Origin: Bacillus xiapuensis
GTDB lineage: Bacteria; Bacillota; Bacilli; Bacillales; Domibacillaceae
Assembly (NCBI RefSeq): GCF_002797355.1
Contig: NZ_KZ454939.1
Coordinates: 497,828-561,827 of the forward strand
Reading direction: 5' to 3'
DNA length: 64,000 nucleotides
Shown piece by piece: positions 8,775 through 17,377 of the stretch. The first letter of the stretch is position 1; the number at the start of each line of letters is the position of its first letter. Under the pieces are notes generated by a model that was not told where the DNA came from, made no database searches, and was given only the letters and a program-made list of their open reading frames with translations. A program made the position numbers and the translations under genes.

Positions 8775-8780
8775 TATAAT
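8775..8780 (+). promoter_or_regulatory. Likely -10 of the corrinoid operon promoter
   Basis: Perfect TATAAT 23 bases before the cobalamin aptamer begins. No good TTGACA stands 17 bases upstream, so the -35 is undefined. Confidence 0.4.
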
Positions 8781-8802
8781 AAACGATAAAGAAAATAGCA
8801 TA

Positions 8803-8986
8803 CCGGATTAGGTGAAGCTTTTTTTAAGAAGGCTTCTTAAAAGGGCAAGCTGGTGCAAGTCCAGCACGGTCCCGCCACTGTAAGAAGGCATTGAGCCTGC
8901 CTTTAAGTCAGAAAACCTGCCTAATCGGCTGCACCGTGAACCTCGAGGATAGGGTGGTGTGACAGAGCGGAAACACGCTCTTTTTT
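8803..8986 (+). promoter_or_regulatory. Cobalamin riboswitch with intrinsic terminator
   Basis: The closing stem CCGGATTAGG pairs with CCTAATCGG at about 8920-8928. Between them are the conserved core GGTGCAAGTCCAGCACGG, the B12 box CCGCCACTG (8872-8880) and AGTCAGAAAACCTGCC. Downstream, AGAGCG/CGCTCT (8964-8981) plus a T-run is an intrinsic terminator. Bound adenosylcobalamin should lower transcription of the uptake and salvage operon starting at 9053. Confidence 0.95.
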
Positions 8987-9052
8987 CACTGCATCTCTTA
9001 TTCTCGTAGAGGTGCTTTTTTATTTGCTAACTCAGGGGGAGAGAAGAAGGAC

Positions 9053-10027
9053 ATGAAAAAAGTATCTGCTTCAGTATTATCAGCAATTTTGGCAGCTGGC
9101 CTGCTTGCCGGCTGCGGAGGGGAAGAGGCTGCTCCGAAGAAAGAAGACAAAGCCAGCCCGAAAACGGAAGAACAAGCTGCTTCTTTTCCGGTAACAATTA
9201 AAGATGCGACAGGAAAAGAAGTAGTGATTGAAGAAGACCCTAAGCGAATCGTTTCATTGATTCCCAGCAACACTGAAATTGCGTATGAGCTGGGGGCGGG
9301 AGATGAAATCGTCGGCGTAACGGATCATGATAATTATCCGAAAGAAGTAACGAAAAAAGAAAAAGTCGGCGGACAAGAGTTTAATGTTGAGAAAATTATT
9401 GGGCTGAAGCCGGATCTCGTTTTGGCTCATGCTTCAGGGGCGCACAACTCGAAGGAAGGCTTAAAGCAGCTTGAAAATGCGAAGATCGACGTCCTCGTAG
9501 TCAACGACGCCCAAAACTTTGATGAGGTTTACGAATCCATTGACATGATCGGCCAAGCAACCGGCCAAACGAAAGAAGCGAAAGAGACTGTGCAAGACAT
9601 GAAAGAAGATTTGGCGGAAGTAAAAGAGAAAGCGGACACTATTAAGGAAGGCGAGAAGAAGAGCGTATTTATAGAAGTATCGCCAGCTCCGAATATCTAT
9701 ACGCCAGGAAAAAACACATTTATGCATGAGATGCTTGAGCTGATCCAGGCGAAAAACGCGTCTGCCAATCAAGAGGGCTGGGGACAAATGACGGAAGAAG
9801 CGATTATTAAAAGCAACCCGGATGTCATTATTACAACCCACGGTTACTATACTAAAAAGCCGGTTGAGCAAGTATTAAGCCGCAAAGGCTGGGAGAACAT
9901 TTCCGCAGTTAAGAACAAGGAAATTCATGATATTCAATCTGATCTGATCAACCGCACAGGTCCGCGTTTAGTAGAAGGAGTAGAGGAACTTGCAGAGGCC
10001 GTCTATCCTGAAGTTTTTAAAAAATAA
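9053..10027 (+). CDS. btuF: Cobalamin/corrinoid ABC transporter substrate-binding lipoprotein BtuF
   Basis: Membrane-anchored receptor of a type II ABC importer. The signal peptide ends in lipobox LAGC with Cys21, followed by a Lys/Glu-rich linker. The periplasmic-binding-protein III fold (about residues 55-320) starts with the family motif PKRIVSLIPSNTEIAYELGAGDEIVGVT. 324 residues. It is the first gene behind the cobalamin riboswitch, and the permease and ATPase follow with overlaps. The riboswitch and cbi/cob neighbours favour a corrinoid over an iron-siderophore substrate. B. subtilis YvrC is the likely counterpart. Confidence 0.9.
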   Translation: MKKVSASVLSAILAAGLLAGCGGEEAAPKKEDKASPKTEEQAASFPVTIKDATGKEVVIEEDPKRIVSLIPSNTEIAYELGAGDEIVGVTDHDNYPKEVTKKEKVGGQEFNVEKIIGLKPDLVLAHASGAHNSKEGLKQLENAKIDVLVVNDAQNFDEVYESIDMIGQATGQTKEAKETVQDMKEDLAEVKEKADTIKEGEKKSVFIEVSPAPNIYTPGKNTFMHEMLELIQAKNASANQEGWGQMTEEAIIKSNPDVIITTHGYYTKKPVEQVLSRKGWENISAVKNKEIHDIQSDLINRTGPRLVEGVEELAEAVYPEVFKK

Positions 10028-11051
10028 ATTTTCGGCTTATGTAATCGCTTGTGCCTTTTTGATCAGTGCTGTATTTGCCGGTATCTCGGTCGGAACGATT
10101 CATGTTCCGTTCCGGGATATCGCTTTCTTGTTATCTCACCATATGTTTGGCACATCCATCGCCAATGTGGATCCCATGTTTGATAATATCGTTTGGCAAA
10201 TCCGTTTTCCAAGAGTGCTGCTGGCGGGGCTGGTCGGAGCTTCTTTAGCGGTGGCGGGAGCTGCGTTTCAAGGGCTGCTGCGCAACCCGCTGGCTGATCC
10301 TTATACGTTGGGCGTTTCATCTGGAGCCTCGGCAGGAGCTGTCTTGGTTTTATTCTTACATTTCCAGCTGCCTTGGATAGCGGATTTTACCTTGCCCGTC
10401 GTCAGCATTGCTGCGGCGTTGGCGACGATAGGTCTGGTCATTATGTTTGCACGCGCGATAGAAAGATCGCTGAAAGTGGAAACGATCATTTTGACGGGAA
10501 TTATCGTCAGTTCCTTTCTTGGGGCGCTTATATCTTTGATGATAGCGCTCACAGGCGAAGAGCTGAGACAGATTATCGGCTGGCTGCTTGGAAGCGTGTC
10601 GATGAGAGGCTGGGGCTATATTCAGCTGATTGTTCCTTTTTTTCTAGTCGGGACTCTGCTGCTGTTTCTTCATGCAGCTGAATTGAATGCGATGTCGTTC
10701 GGGGAAGAAATGGCGCAGCATCTGGGCGTGAATGTCCGCCGGAAAAAAATGCTTATTTTGCTCTCCGGTGCAATTTTAACAGGTGCGGCTGTGGCTGTTT
10801 CAGGAACGATCGGCTTCGTTGGTCTCGTCGTACCCCACTTTATCCGGATTATATGGGGCCCGGATCACCGCCATTTGCTGCCTTTGTCGATGCTGACGGG
10901 TGCGGGCTTTTTAATTCTCACCGATTTACTTTCAAGGACGGTTATTTCACCGACAGAGCTGCCAATTGGCGTCATTACTTCGATTATCGGCGCTCCGGTA
11001 TTTGGCGTAATTTTACTGAGAAAGCAAAGGAAAGGACGAAGAACAGCATGA
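9990..11051 (+). CDS. btuC: Corrinoid ABC transporter permease BtuC
   Basis: FecCD/BtuC-type membrane permease of 353 residues with about ten spans. Family motifs include GxVGASLAVAGAAFQGLLRNPLADPYTLGVSSGASAGA, the cytoplasmic coupling region EEMAQHLGVNVRRKK, and GTIGFVGLVVPHFIR near residue 275. The likely start is TTG at 9990, preceded by GAGGAA, which overlaps btuF by 38 bases; a later start cannot be excluded. The stop shares ATGA with the ATPase gene. Confidence 0.9.
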   Translation: MQRPSILKFLKNKFSAYVIACAFLISAVFAGISVGTIHVPFRDIAFLLSHHMFGTSIANVDPMFDNIVWQIRFPRVLLAGLVGASLAVAGAAFQGLLRNPLADPYTLGVSSGASAGAVLVLFLHFQLPWIADFTLPVVSIAAALATIGLVIMFARAIERSLKVETIILTGIIVSSFLGALISLMIALTGEELRQIIGWLLGSVSMRGWGYIQLIVPFFLVGTLLLFLHAAELNAMSFGEEMAQHLGVNVRRKKMLILLSGAILTGAAVAVSGTIGFVGLVVPHFIRIIWGPDHRHLLPLSMLTGAGFLILTDLLSRTVISPTELPIGVITSIIGAPVFGVILLRKQRKGRRTA

Positions 11052-12520
11052 TACAAGTGAACCGCTTGACCGGGGGGTACGGGCATCAAAAAATTGTGCA
11101 TAATCTCTCTTTCTCAGTTCGCAAAGGGGAGCTGTTCGGAATATTGGGGCCGAACGGCAGCGGAAAAACTACCGTAATGAAGATGGTAAGCGGGATTATG
11201 CCCATCCAGGGCGGCGAGGTGCTTCTGAAAGGCAAGAACCTCCAGGATTATACATCGAAAGAGCTGGCTCGAGTTGTCGCCGTACTGCCGCAAATGACAA
11301 GCCAGCATTTCTCGTACACGGTGAAGGAGACGGTATCGCTCGGGCGCTATGCTCACCAGAGCGGCTGGTTTCCGACATGGAAAGAGGAGGATGAACGCGC
11401 TGTTTTGCAGGCATTACAGCAAACGGGAACGGGCGGTTTCGCGAACGCTCGCCTTGATGAGCTTTCTGGAGGGGAACGCCAGCGGGTGTTTTTGGCACAA
11501 GCGCTGGCGCAGGAGCCGGAGATTTTGCTGTTGGATGAACCGACCAATCATTTGGATCTCTCCTATCAGAAGGATTTGCTTGACTTATTAAAAAAGATGG
11601 CAAGAGACCACCATCTGACGATTATTTCGATTTTTCATGATCTGAATTTAGCCTCTTTATACTGTGATCGCCTGCTGCTGATCGAGCAGGGGAAGATTCA
11701 TAGAATGGGAAAGCCTAATCGCGTATTGAAAAGAGAGGCGATTCATGCCGTCTATCAAACGGATATTGATCAGCGGCCCCATCCGAAAGTTCCCAAGCCG
11801 CAATTGAGCATTACCCCAAAGCCAGCAGAAAAGGAACAGAGCGAGGCGAAAATCGGTGAAGCGTACATTCGGCAAAATGAGAAGTTCATCGCGCTGGAAT
11901 CGCCGGTTTTATTAAAAACACTCTCCTCCGGCGTGACCGGAGCGGGATGGGGCTGGCACCGAAGCTTCGTGAACCGTCATGTAAGCCGCGACTATAATCC
12001 GGCGGATTGCAAGGAAGACATGGAGCAATTTTTGTCCGAGCATCATTTTGATCCTGATGAAACGGTTGGCATGATGACAGCTGTACAGCTTCAGCAAGCC
12101 GCGTTTCATTTGGCTGAGCAAGAGGGAGTTTCCGTTTTCTCCGCCGTCACCGCCGGAGCAGGCAACGCGGTTGATATCTCGCGGGCGAAGGAGCATCAGC
12201 AAGCCCATTTTCCCGGCACCATCAATATCTGGGTGTTTGTGAATGGATATTTAACCGAGGAAGCTTTCGTTCAGGCAATTATGACAGCAACCGAAGCGAA
12301 GGTGAAAGCGCTGCTGGATAAGAAAGTGAAGGATCCGTTAACTGGATCGCAAGCAACTGGAACCTCGACAGACAGCATAGTTATTGCCGCTACACAGCAG
12401 GGTGCCCAACAGGATTTTGCAGGCCCGATCACGCCTGCAGGACAAGCGATTGGGGAAGCTGTTTATGAAAGCACGATCCAAGCGCTTGAAAAGAATCTGT
12501 CGGAAAGGAGCCTGTTATGA
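11048..12520 (+). CDS. btuD: Fusion of corrinoid ABC transporter ATPase (BtuD) and adenosylcobinamide amidohydrolase (CbiZ)
   Basis: 490 residues with two domains. Residues 1-260 form the ATPase: Walker A GPNGSGKT (34-41), LSGGERQ signature near 139, and Walker B ILLLDEPTNHLDL near 160. Residues 275-490 form a CbiZ domain (SSGVTGAGWGWHRSFVNRHV, FSAVTAGAGNAVDI, TDSIVIAATQ). CbiZ cleaves the aminopropanol side chain of adenosylcobinamide to give adenosylcobyric acid, so import is physically tied to remodelling. The ATG at 11048 overlaps the btuC stop; a longer frame starting inside btuC was rejected. B. subtilis YvrA has a similar two-domain layout, as I recall. Confidence 0.92.
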   Translation: MIQVNRLTGGYGHQKIVHNLSFSVRKGELFGILGPNGSGKTTVMKMVSGIMPIQGGEVLLKGKNLQDYTSKELARVVAVLPQMTSQHFSYTVKETVSLGRYAHQSGWFPTWKEEDERAVLQALQQTGTGGFANARLDELSGGERQRVFLAQALAQEPEILLLDEPTNHLDLSYQKDLLDLLKKMARDHHLTIISIFHDLNLASLYCDRLLLIEQGKIHRMGKPNRVLKREAIHAVYQTDIDQRPHPKVPKPQLSITPKPAEKEQSEAKIGEAYIRQNEKFIALESPVLLKTLSSGVTGAGWGWHRSFVNRHVSRDYNPADCKEDMEQFLSEHHFDPDETVGMMTAVQLQQAAFHLAEQEGVSVFSAVTAGAGNAVDISRAKEHQQAHFPGTINIWVFVNGYLTEEAFVQAIMTATEAKVKALLDKKVKDPLTGSQATGTSTDSIVIAATQQGAQQDFAGPITPAGQAIGEAVYESTIQALEKNLSERSLL

Positions 12521-13497
12521 TTTATCATCTTATAGCAACAGCGCTTGCGGTTCTGATTGACCGCCTGGTAGGCGATCCGCCTCAATGGCCGCATCCGGTA
12601 CGTTGGATTGGATCGCTGATTTCTTTTCTGGAGAAAAGTTGGAACAGAGGCGGCTGGCGCAAAGGAAAAGGCGCAGTCATGGTTTTATCGGTGGTCATAA
12701 TCAGCGGCGGAATCAGCTATCTGCTGATCTTTCTCAGCTACGCTGTTCATCCGCTCTGGGGCGTGCTGGCGGAAGCCGCTGTTATTTCCGCAACGATCGC
12801 TTGCCGCAGCTTAAAGGAGGCGGGACTCAGTGTATATGAACCGCTCCACAGAGGGGATATAGCGGCGGCGAGAATGAAGCTTTCCTACATTGTCGGCCGC
12901 GACACGGATCAGCTCGATGAGGCGGAAATTACGAGAGGAGCGATTGAAACCGTGGCGGAAAACACGAGCGATGGGGTGACAGCGCCGCTTTTTTGGGCAT
13001 TTTTGTTCGGTGGGGCTGGAGCAATGATGTACCGGGCGATCAACACATGCGATTCGATGGTTGGCTACAAAAATGACCGCTACGGCGAGTTCGGCTGGGC
13101 TTCCGCTAAGCTGGATGATCTTGTGAATTGGTTTCCAGCCCGCTTGACGGCTTGGCTAATGACTTGGTCATATCCAGAAAGCGAATATACGAGAAAGCAA
13201 GTTTGGTCGATTGTCCGGCGTGATGCAAGCAAGCACCCAAGTCCAAACAGCGGCTGGTGTGAAGCCGCGGTGGCTGCGCAATTGGGCATCGAGCTCGGCG
13301 GTGTGAACCTATATAAAGGACGGGTTTCTTCCCGGGCGAAAATGGGAGATCCGCTGAAGAAAAAAGAAGCAAAGGATATCCTTCGCGCCAATCAAATGAT
13401 GCAGCGCTCCTCGATGCTCTTTTTACTGTGTATTTGGATAGGAGGATTACTGTATGAACTTGCCCGCACATGGCTCGAATCCGCATTATTTATATGA
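12517..13497 (+). CDS. cbiB: Adenosylcobinamide-phosphate synthase CbiB
   Basis: Membrane enzyme that attaches (R)-1-amino-2-propanol phosphate to adenosylcobyric acid. 326 residues with several spans. Motifs: DRLVGDPPQWPHPVRWIG at 14-31, YIVGRDTDQLDE, and ETVAENTSDGVTAPLFW near 150, which are typical of CbiB/CobD(Pd). The start ATG shares ATGA with the preceding gene behind AAAGGAG. It acts directly after CbiZ in salvage and uses the product of cobD, which it overlaps by 44 bases. Confidence 0.93.
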   Translation: MIYHLIATALAVLIDRLVGDPPQWPHPVRWIGSLISFLEKSWNRGGWRKGKGAVMVLSVVIISGGISYLLIFLSYAVHPLWGVLAEAAVISATIACRSLKEAGLSVYEPLHRGDIAAARMKLSYIVGRDTDQLDEAEITRGAIETVAENTSDGVTAPLFWAFLFGGAGAMMYRAINTCDSMVGYKNDRYGEFGWASAKLDDLVNWFPARLTAWLMTWSYPESEYTRKQVWSIVRRDASKHPSPNSGWCEAAVAAQLGIELGGVNLYKGRVSSRAKMGDPLKKKEAKDILRANQMMQRSSMLFLLCIWIGGLLYELARTWLESALFI

Positions 13498-14527
13498 AAC
13501 CATGAATCTGGCTCAGCCGAAGAACGTGATAGACTTCAGTGTGAATACGAATCCGTATGGTCCGCCGGATGAGCTCAAGAGGAAATGGCCGGAGTGGCTG
13601 GCCTACGCTGCTGATTATCCCGATCCTTTCGGTACAGCGCTCACCCGGCTGCTGGCTGTACAAAATCAGGTTACAGAAAAGCAGGTGCTGCTTGGAAATG
13701 GCGCGGCGGAGCTGATCCAAATTCTTGGACAGCATTTGCAAGGAAAGAAGGCAGTGATCGTTCAGCCGGCTTTTTCAGAATATGAGAGGGTATGCAAAGC
13801 CTATGGCTGCGAGGTTATACATATACGGGTGGATGAAAACGAAGGGCGCTTGCCCGTGGATGAGCTTGCTCAGGCGGCGGAAGCTGCCGATGCTCTGTTC
13901 TTATGCAACCCCAATAATCCCACAGGCCTCGTGTTTGCACGCCAAGACATCAGCGCGCTTCTCAAGCGTCTGGCGGCTTCTGAAACGCTCACCATTATCG
14001 ATGAAGCTTTCTATGATTTTGCCGGGGAAGACAGCTATGCAGACAGCTTGAATCATTATCCGCAGCTTATCATTTTGCGCTCGCTGACAAAAATGTATGC
14101 AATTGCTGGACTGCGGATCGGTTATATGCTAGCTTCGCCTTCTTTGATTGCCCGCATGGCCCGTTTTCGTCCGCATTGGAATATCAATGCCATAGCGCTT
14201 GCCGCGGCGGAGACCATTGTAACTAACGCTTCTTTCGTGAAACACTCGCGCAAGCTGATTCAGCAGGAGCGGCTACAGATGTTTGAATTTTTAGAGAAAG
14301 AAGGATTCCGTTACACAAAGTCCTCGGTCAATTTTTATTTGCTGCGCGACCCGCAAATCCATGATCAGCGTCCGCTGCTGGCATTCTTACTGACTAAAGG
14401 GCTGGTGCTTCGCCATACATACAATTATCCCACGCTCGGCGGCACATGGCTGCGGGCAGCGGTGCGGACGCCAACGGAAAATCAAGTATTGAAAGAGGCG
14501 TTGAAACAATGGAGAACAAAAAGCTGA
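13454..14527 (+). CDS. cobD: L-threonine-O-3-phosphate decarboxylase CobD
   Basis: PLP-dependent class I/II aminotransferase-fold decarboxylase that supplies aminopropanol phosphate for CbiB. 357 residues. It shows DFSVNTNPYGPP, LCNPNNPTGLVF, TIIDEAFYDFAGED and the PLP lysine in LRSLTKMYAIAGLRIGY near residue 210. Histidinol-phosphate aminotransferase is the closest alternative family; the position between cbiB and cobU settles the call. Start ATG follows GGAGGATTACTGT inside cbiB. Confidence 0.9.
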   Translation: MNLPAHGSNPHYLYETMNLAQPKNVIDFSVNTNPYGPPDELKRKWPEWLAYAADYPDPFGTALTRLLAVQNQVTEKQVLLGNGAAELIQILGQHLQGKKAVIVQPAFSEYERVCKAYGCEVIHIRVDENEGRLPVDELAQAAEAADALFLCNPNNPTGLVFARQDISALLKRLAASETLTIIDEAFYDFAGEDSYADSLNHYPQLIILRSLTKMYAIAGLRIGYMLASPSLIARMARFRPHWNINAIALAAAETIVTNASFVKHSRKLIQQERLQMFEFLEKEGFRYTKSSVNFYLLRDPQIHDQRPLLAFLLTKGLVLRHTYNYPTLGGTWLRAAVRTPTENQVLKEALKQWRTKS

Positions 14528-15093
14528 CATTCATAACAGGGGGAGTTCGCAGCGGGAAAAGCCGTTTGGCAGAGGAGAAAGCGATCGAAAAAGCGGCTCA
14601 ATCCGGCGGGGGGCTGCATTATATTGCATGCGGACAAGTTACGGATGCGGAAATGGCTGAGCGCGTGCGCAGGCATCAGAGGCAAAGGGCGGAAGGAGAG
14701 GCTGCTTGGATGACGTGGGAACAGCCTGTGCAGTTAGATAAAATCGCTTCGAAATTTTCCAAAGGAGACGTGATATTATTAGATTGTTTAACGACCTTAG
14801 TCACAAATGAATGGTTTTTAAGCAGCGGTGATGAACAGAGATGGGAGCATCCCGCCTATCATCAGGAAGTCAAGGAACGGGTGCTTCAAGAGATTGAGGC
14901 TCTTCTAGCAACGGGCGCTTCTGTCATTATCGTTTCCAATGAGCTGGTCTTTGAACCGCTGGTCTCTGCGCTTGTGTTCTATTATGCGAAAGTGTTAGGA
15001 GAACTGCATCAGCAGCTAGTCAAGGCAGCGGAAGAAGCGGTGCTTGTAGAGCATGGGCTGCCGCAAATATGGAAAGGGGGAGGGCTTCGATGA
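14509..15093 (+). CDS. cobU: Adenosylcobinamide kinase / adenosylcobinamide-phosphate guanylyltransferase CobU
   Basis: 194 residues. The P-loop ITGGVRSGKS (9-18) and the guanylylated-histidine region DAEMAERVRRHQ with His56 align with Salmonella CobU His46. LLDCLTTLVTN forms the Walker B-like segment. The usual C-terminal GMGIVP...R-FRD-G motif is absent: here SNELVFEPLVSALVFYYAKVLG. That motif is kept instead in the second CobU-like gene at 17913. Start at 14509 follows GAAAGAGGCG; the longer upstream frame overlaps cobD further without a better site. Confidence 0.85.
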   Translation: MENKKLTFITGGVRSGKSRLAEEKAIEKAAQSGGGLHYIACGQVTDAEMAERVRRHQRQRAEGEAAWMTWEQPVQLDKIASKFSKGDVILLDCLTTLVTNEWFLSSGDEQRWEHPAYHQEVKERVLQEIEALLATGASVIIVSNELVFEPLVSALVFYYAKVLGELHQQLVKAAEEAVLVEHGLPQIWKGGGLR

Positions 15094-16583
15094 GAGGAGT
15101 GATGTTTCAAGGCACAGCTTCGGATGTCGGCAAGAGTTTAATTGCGACTGCTTTTTGCCGACTGCTCGTTCAAAAGGGCTTCAAGCCGGCGCCGTTTAAG
15201 TCACAAAATGTTTCGAATAATTCTTATGTAACGGCAGACGGCAAGGAGATCGGCCGGGCTCAGGGGCTGCAGGCAGAGGCTTGCGGGCTGGAGGCGCTGC
15301 CAGTGATGAACCCGATTCTGCTTAAGCCTTCAGGCTCGGGGCAATCGGAAGTGGTCTTGATGGGTGAGCGTCAAGATACAATTTCAGGAATGGCTTACCG
15401 CGACCGGTATTATGAGTCGGCGATTGAATGGATTGGCGCTTCGTTGGAGCAGCTCAGCCGCATAGCGGATACGATCATCATTGAAGGAGCCGGAAGTCCG
15501 GTAGAGATGAACTTAAAGCAGAAGGAAGTTGTCAATATGAAAGTGGCTGAGCTGGCGGATGTTCCTGTCATCTTAGTCGCGGATATCCATCGAGGCGGAC
15601 TTTTTGCCAGTGTAGTAGGTACGCTGGAGCTGCTTGAGGCGCAGGAAAGAGAGCGGGTTAAAGGCATTATCGTCAATAAATTCAGAGGAGATCCCGCCCT
15701 GTTTAAAGAGGGCGTTCAGTGGTTAGAGAAACGAACCGGCATTCCAGTTCTCGCGGTGCTCCCTTATATCGATCATCAGCTGGAGGGGGAAGATTCCTTG
15801 TCGCTGGCGGAACGCTTCTCTTCCTATGAGAAGAAGGATATAGACATTGCTGCGATTAAGCTGCCGTACCTTTCGAATTACAGTGATATGGAGCCTTTTT
15901 TGGCGGAGAAGGATACGGCGGTTCGCTGGGTCGAGCGGGCGGAAGAATTAGGCTGTCCGGATGCGGTCGTATTGCCGGGAACGAAAAGCACATTCCATGA
16001 TTTGCGTTTTTTGAAAACGAGCGGTTTAGCCGAAAGGATCATTCAATATGTTGAGCAGGGAGGAACAATCGCAGGACTTTGCGGCGGCTATCAGCTGCTT
16101 GGGCGAACGCTGACAGACCCTCACGGATATGATTCGGGAACGGCCAATTCTTCCGCTAAAGGCCTGGGCTTAATCCCCGGTGATACCTGTTTCTTCGATA
16201 AAAAGACCACGAAGCGCCTCGCAGGGAGGCTGGCGGAACAGCCGGAAATCTACTTGAACGGCTATGAAATTCATATCGGGCAAACAAAGCTGGAGGAATC
16301 TTCTCCTTTCATTCGGAAAGAGGATGGAGGAGAAGAGGGGTATTATGCGCGGAATGGTCGGGTGATCGGAACATACATGCATCACTTATTCCACAATGAC
16401 GCTTGGCGTTCAGAGTGGCTGAACCGGATGCGGCGAAAGAAGGGCCTTCCTCTTCGGCAGGTCAATCGCTTGGAACAAAAGCAAAAGGTCTTTGACCAAT
16501 TAGCTGGCCATTTGGAGCGGTATTTAGATTGGAAGCAGTTTTTGAAAATTCTTCGGATGAGTGAAAGGAAAACAGGACAATGA
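15090..16583 (+). CDS. cbiP: Cobyric acid synthase CbiP (CobQ)
   Basis: Glutamine-dependent amidase that converts adenosylcobyrinic acid a,c-diamide to adenosylcobyric acid. 497 residues. The N-terminal dethiobiotin-synthetase-like P-loop is FQGTASDVGKS (6-16). The C-terminal glutamine amidotransferase carries its cysteine in AGLCGGYQLLG near residue 331 and a catalytic His in GTYMHHLFHND. ATG at 15090 overlaps the cobU stop (ATGA) behind GGGGGAGGG. Corrin-ring genes are not in the window, so its substrate must be salvaged or made elsewhere. Confidence 0.93.
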   Translation: MRGVMFQGTASDVGKSLIATAFCRLLVQKGFKPAPFKSQNVSNNSYVTADGKEIGRAQGLQAEACGLEALPVMNPILLKPSGSGQSEVVLMGERQDTISGMAYRDRYYESAIEWIGASLEQLSRIADTIIIEGAGSPVEMNLKQKEVVNMKVAELADVPVILVADIHRGGLFASVVGTLELLEAQERERVKGIIVNKFRGDPALFKEGVQWLEKRTGIPVLAVLPYIDHQLEGEDSLSLAERFSSYEKKDIDIAAIKLPYLSNYSDMEPFLAEKDTAVRWVERAEELGCPDAVVLPGTKSTFHDLRFLKTSGLAERIIQYVEQGGTIAGLCGGYQLLGRTLTDPHGYDSGTANSSAKGLGLIPGDTCFFDKKTTKRLAGRLAEQPEIYLNGYEIHIGQTKLEESSPFIRKEDGGEEGYYARNGRVIGTYMHHLFHNDAWRSEWLNRMRRKKGLPLRQVNRLEQKQKVFDQLAGHLERYLDWKQFLKILRMSERKTGQ

Positions 16584-17377
16584 AAGGGAAAACGTATATA
16601 AATGGACTCTTGCTGAGTCTTCAGTTTTTTACGACGCTGCCGATTCGCCGGGAGCTGCCAATGGACGCTGTTCATTTGCGCGCCGCTTTGCGAATGTTTC
16701 CGCTTTTTGGCCTGTTGAAAGGCGCTGTCTATGGAGGCGCCTTCTATTTACTGTTGGAATGGTCGCCGCTCACCGTTCTCGGCAACGCCTTTTTATTATG
16801 GCTGCTGCCAATTATATGGACGGGGGGCCTTCATTTAGACGGCTGGATTGATACGAGCGATGCCTTTTTTTCTTATCGTGACCGCAAACGCCGGCTCGAA
16901 ATCCTAAAGGATCCCCGCGTGGGAGCTTTCGGTGTGCTGTCATTGATCGTGCTGCTTGCGGCGCGCTTTATTTTTCTCTATGAAACGGTTGCTTTGGCCG
17001 ACAGCCGGATCGCCTTCATTCTCATGCTGATCCCTTTTTACAGTCAAACGATTACGGGTTTATTAATCAATGGAGTTCCCCCGGCCAAGCAGGAAGGAAT
17101 CGCTTATTATTTCCAAAAAGGGAAAGATTCAAGCTTAATGATTCGGTACCTTGGCTGGCTGCTGGCAGCGGCGGCCATCTTGGTGATGACCGGCTGGACG
17201 ATTGGCTTGTTTCTTCTTTTCACCGCGGCGTCTGGAGCTTTTATGCTGTTTATGAGACGAAGTATAATGAAGAACTTTGGTGGGATTACTGGAGACTTGC
17301 TCGGAGCGGGTATAGAAGGGGTGGAAACATATTTATGGATGATTGTGTGGTTATTGGTCTCTACCGGCATGGAATAA
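16580..17377 (+). CDS. cobS: Adenosylcobinamide-GDP ribazoletransferase CobS (cobalamin synthase)
   Basis: Polytopic membrane enzyme of 265 residues that joins adenosylcobinamide-GDP and alpha-ribazole (phosphate) to complete the nucleotide loop. Motifs: FFTTLPIRRE near residue 17, GGLHLDGWIDTSDAFFSYRDRKRRLEILKDPRVGAFGV at 81-117 with its DGxxD metal site, and a late GDLLGAG. Starts within ATGA of the cbiP stop. The next gene, cobC, overlaps it by 43 bases. Confidence 0.93.
   Translation: MKGKTYINGLLLSLQFFTTLPIRRELPMDAVHLRAALRMFPLFGLLKGAVYGGAFYLLLEWSPLTVLGNAFLLWLLPIIWTGGLHLDGWIDTSDAFFSYRDRKRRLEILKDPRVGAFGVLSLIVLLAARFIFLYETVALADSRIAFILMLIPFYSQTITGLLINGVPPAKQEGIAYYFQKGKDSSLMIRYLGWLLAAAAILVMTGWTIGLFLLFTAASGAFMLFMRRSIMKNFGGITGDLLGAGIEGVETYLWMIVWLLVSTGME

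Noticed and set aside
10853-11047. Long in-frame extension of the btuD-cbiZ gene into btuC
   Set aside because: It lies in another frame of a strongly conserved permease gene and has no ribosome site; the ATG at 11048 sits in the expected ATGA overlap.
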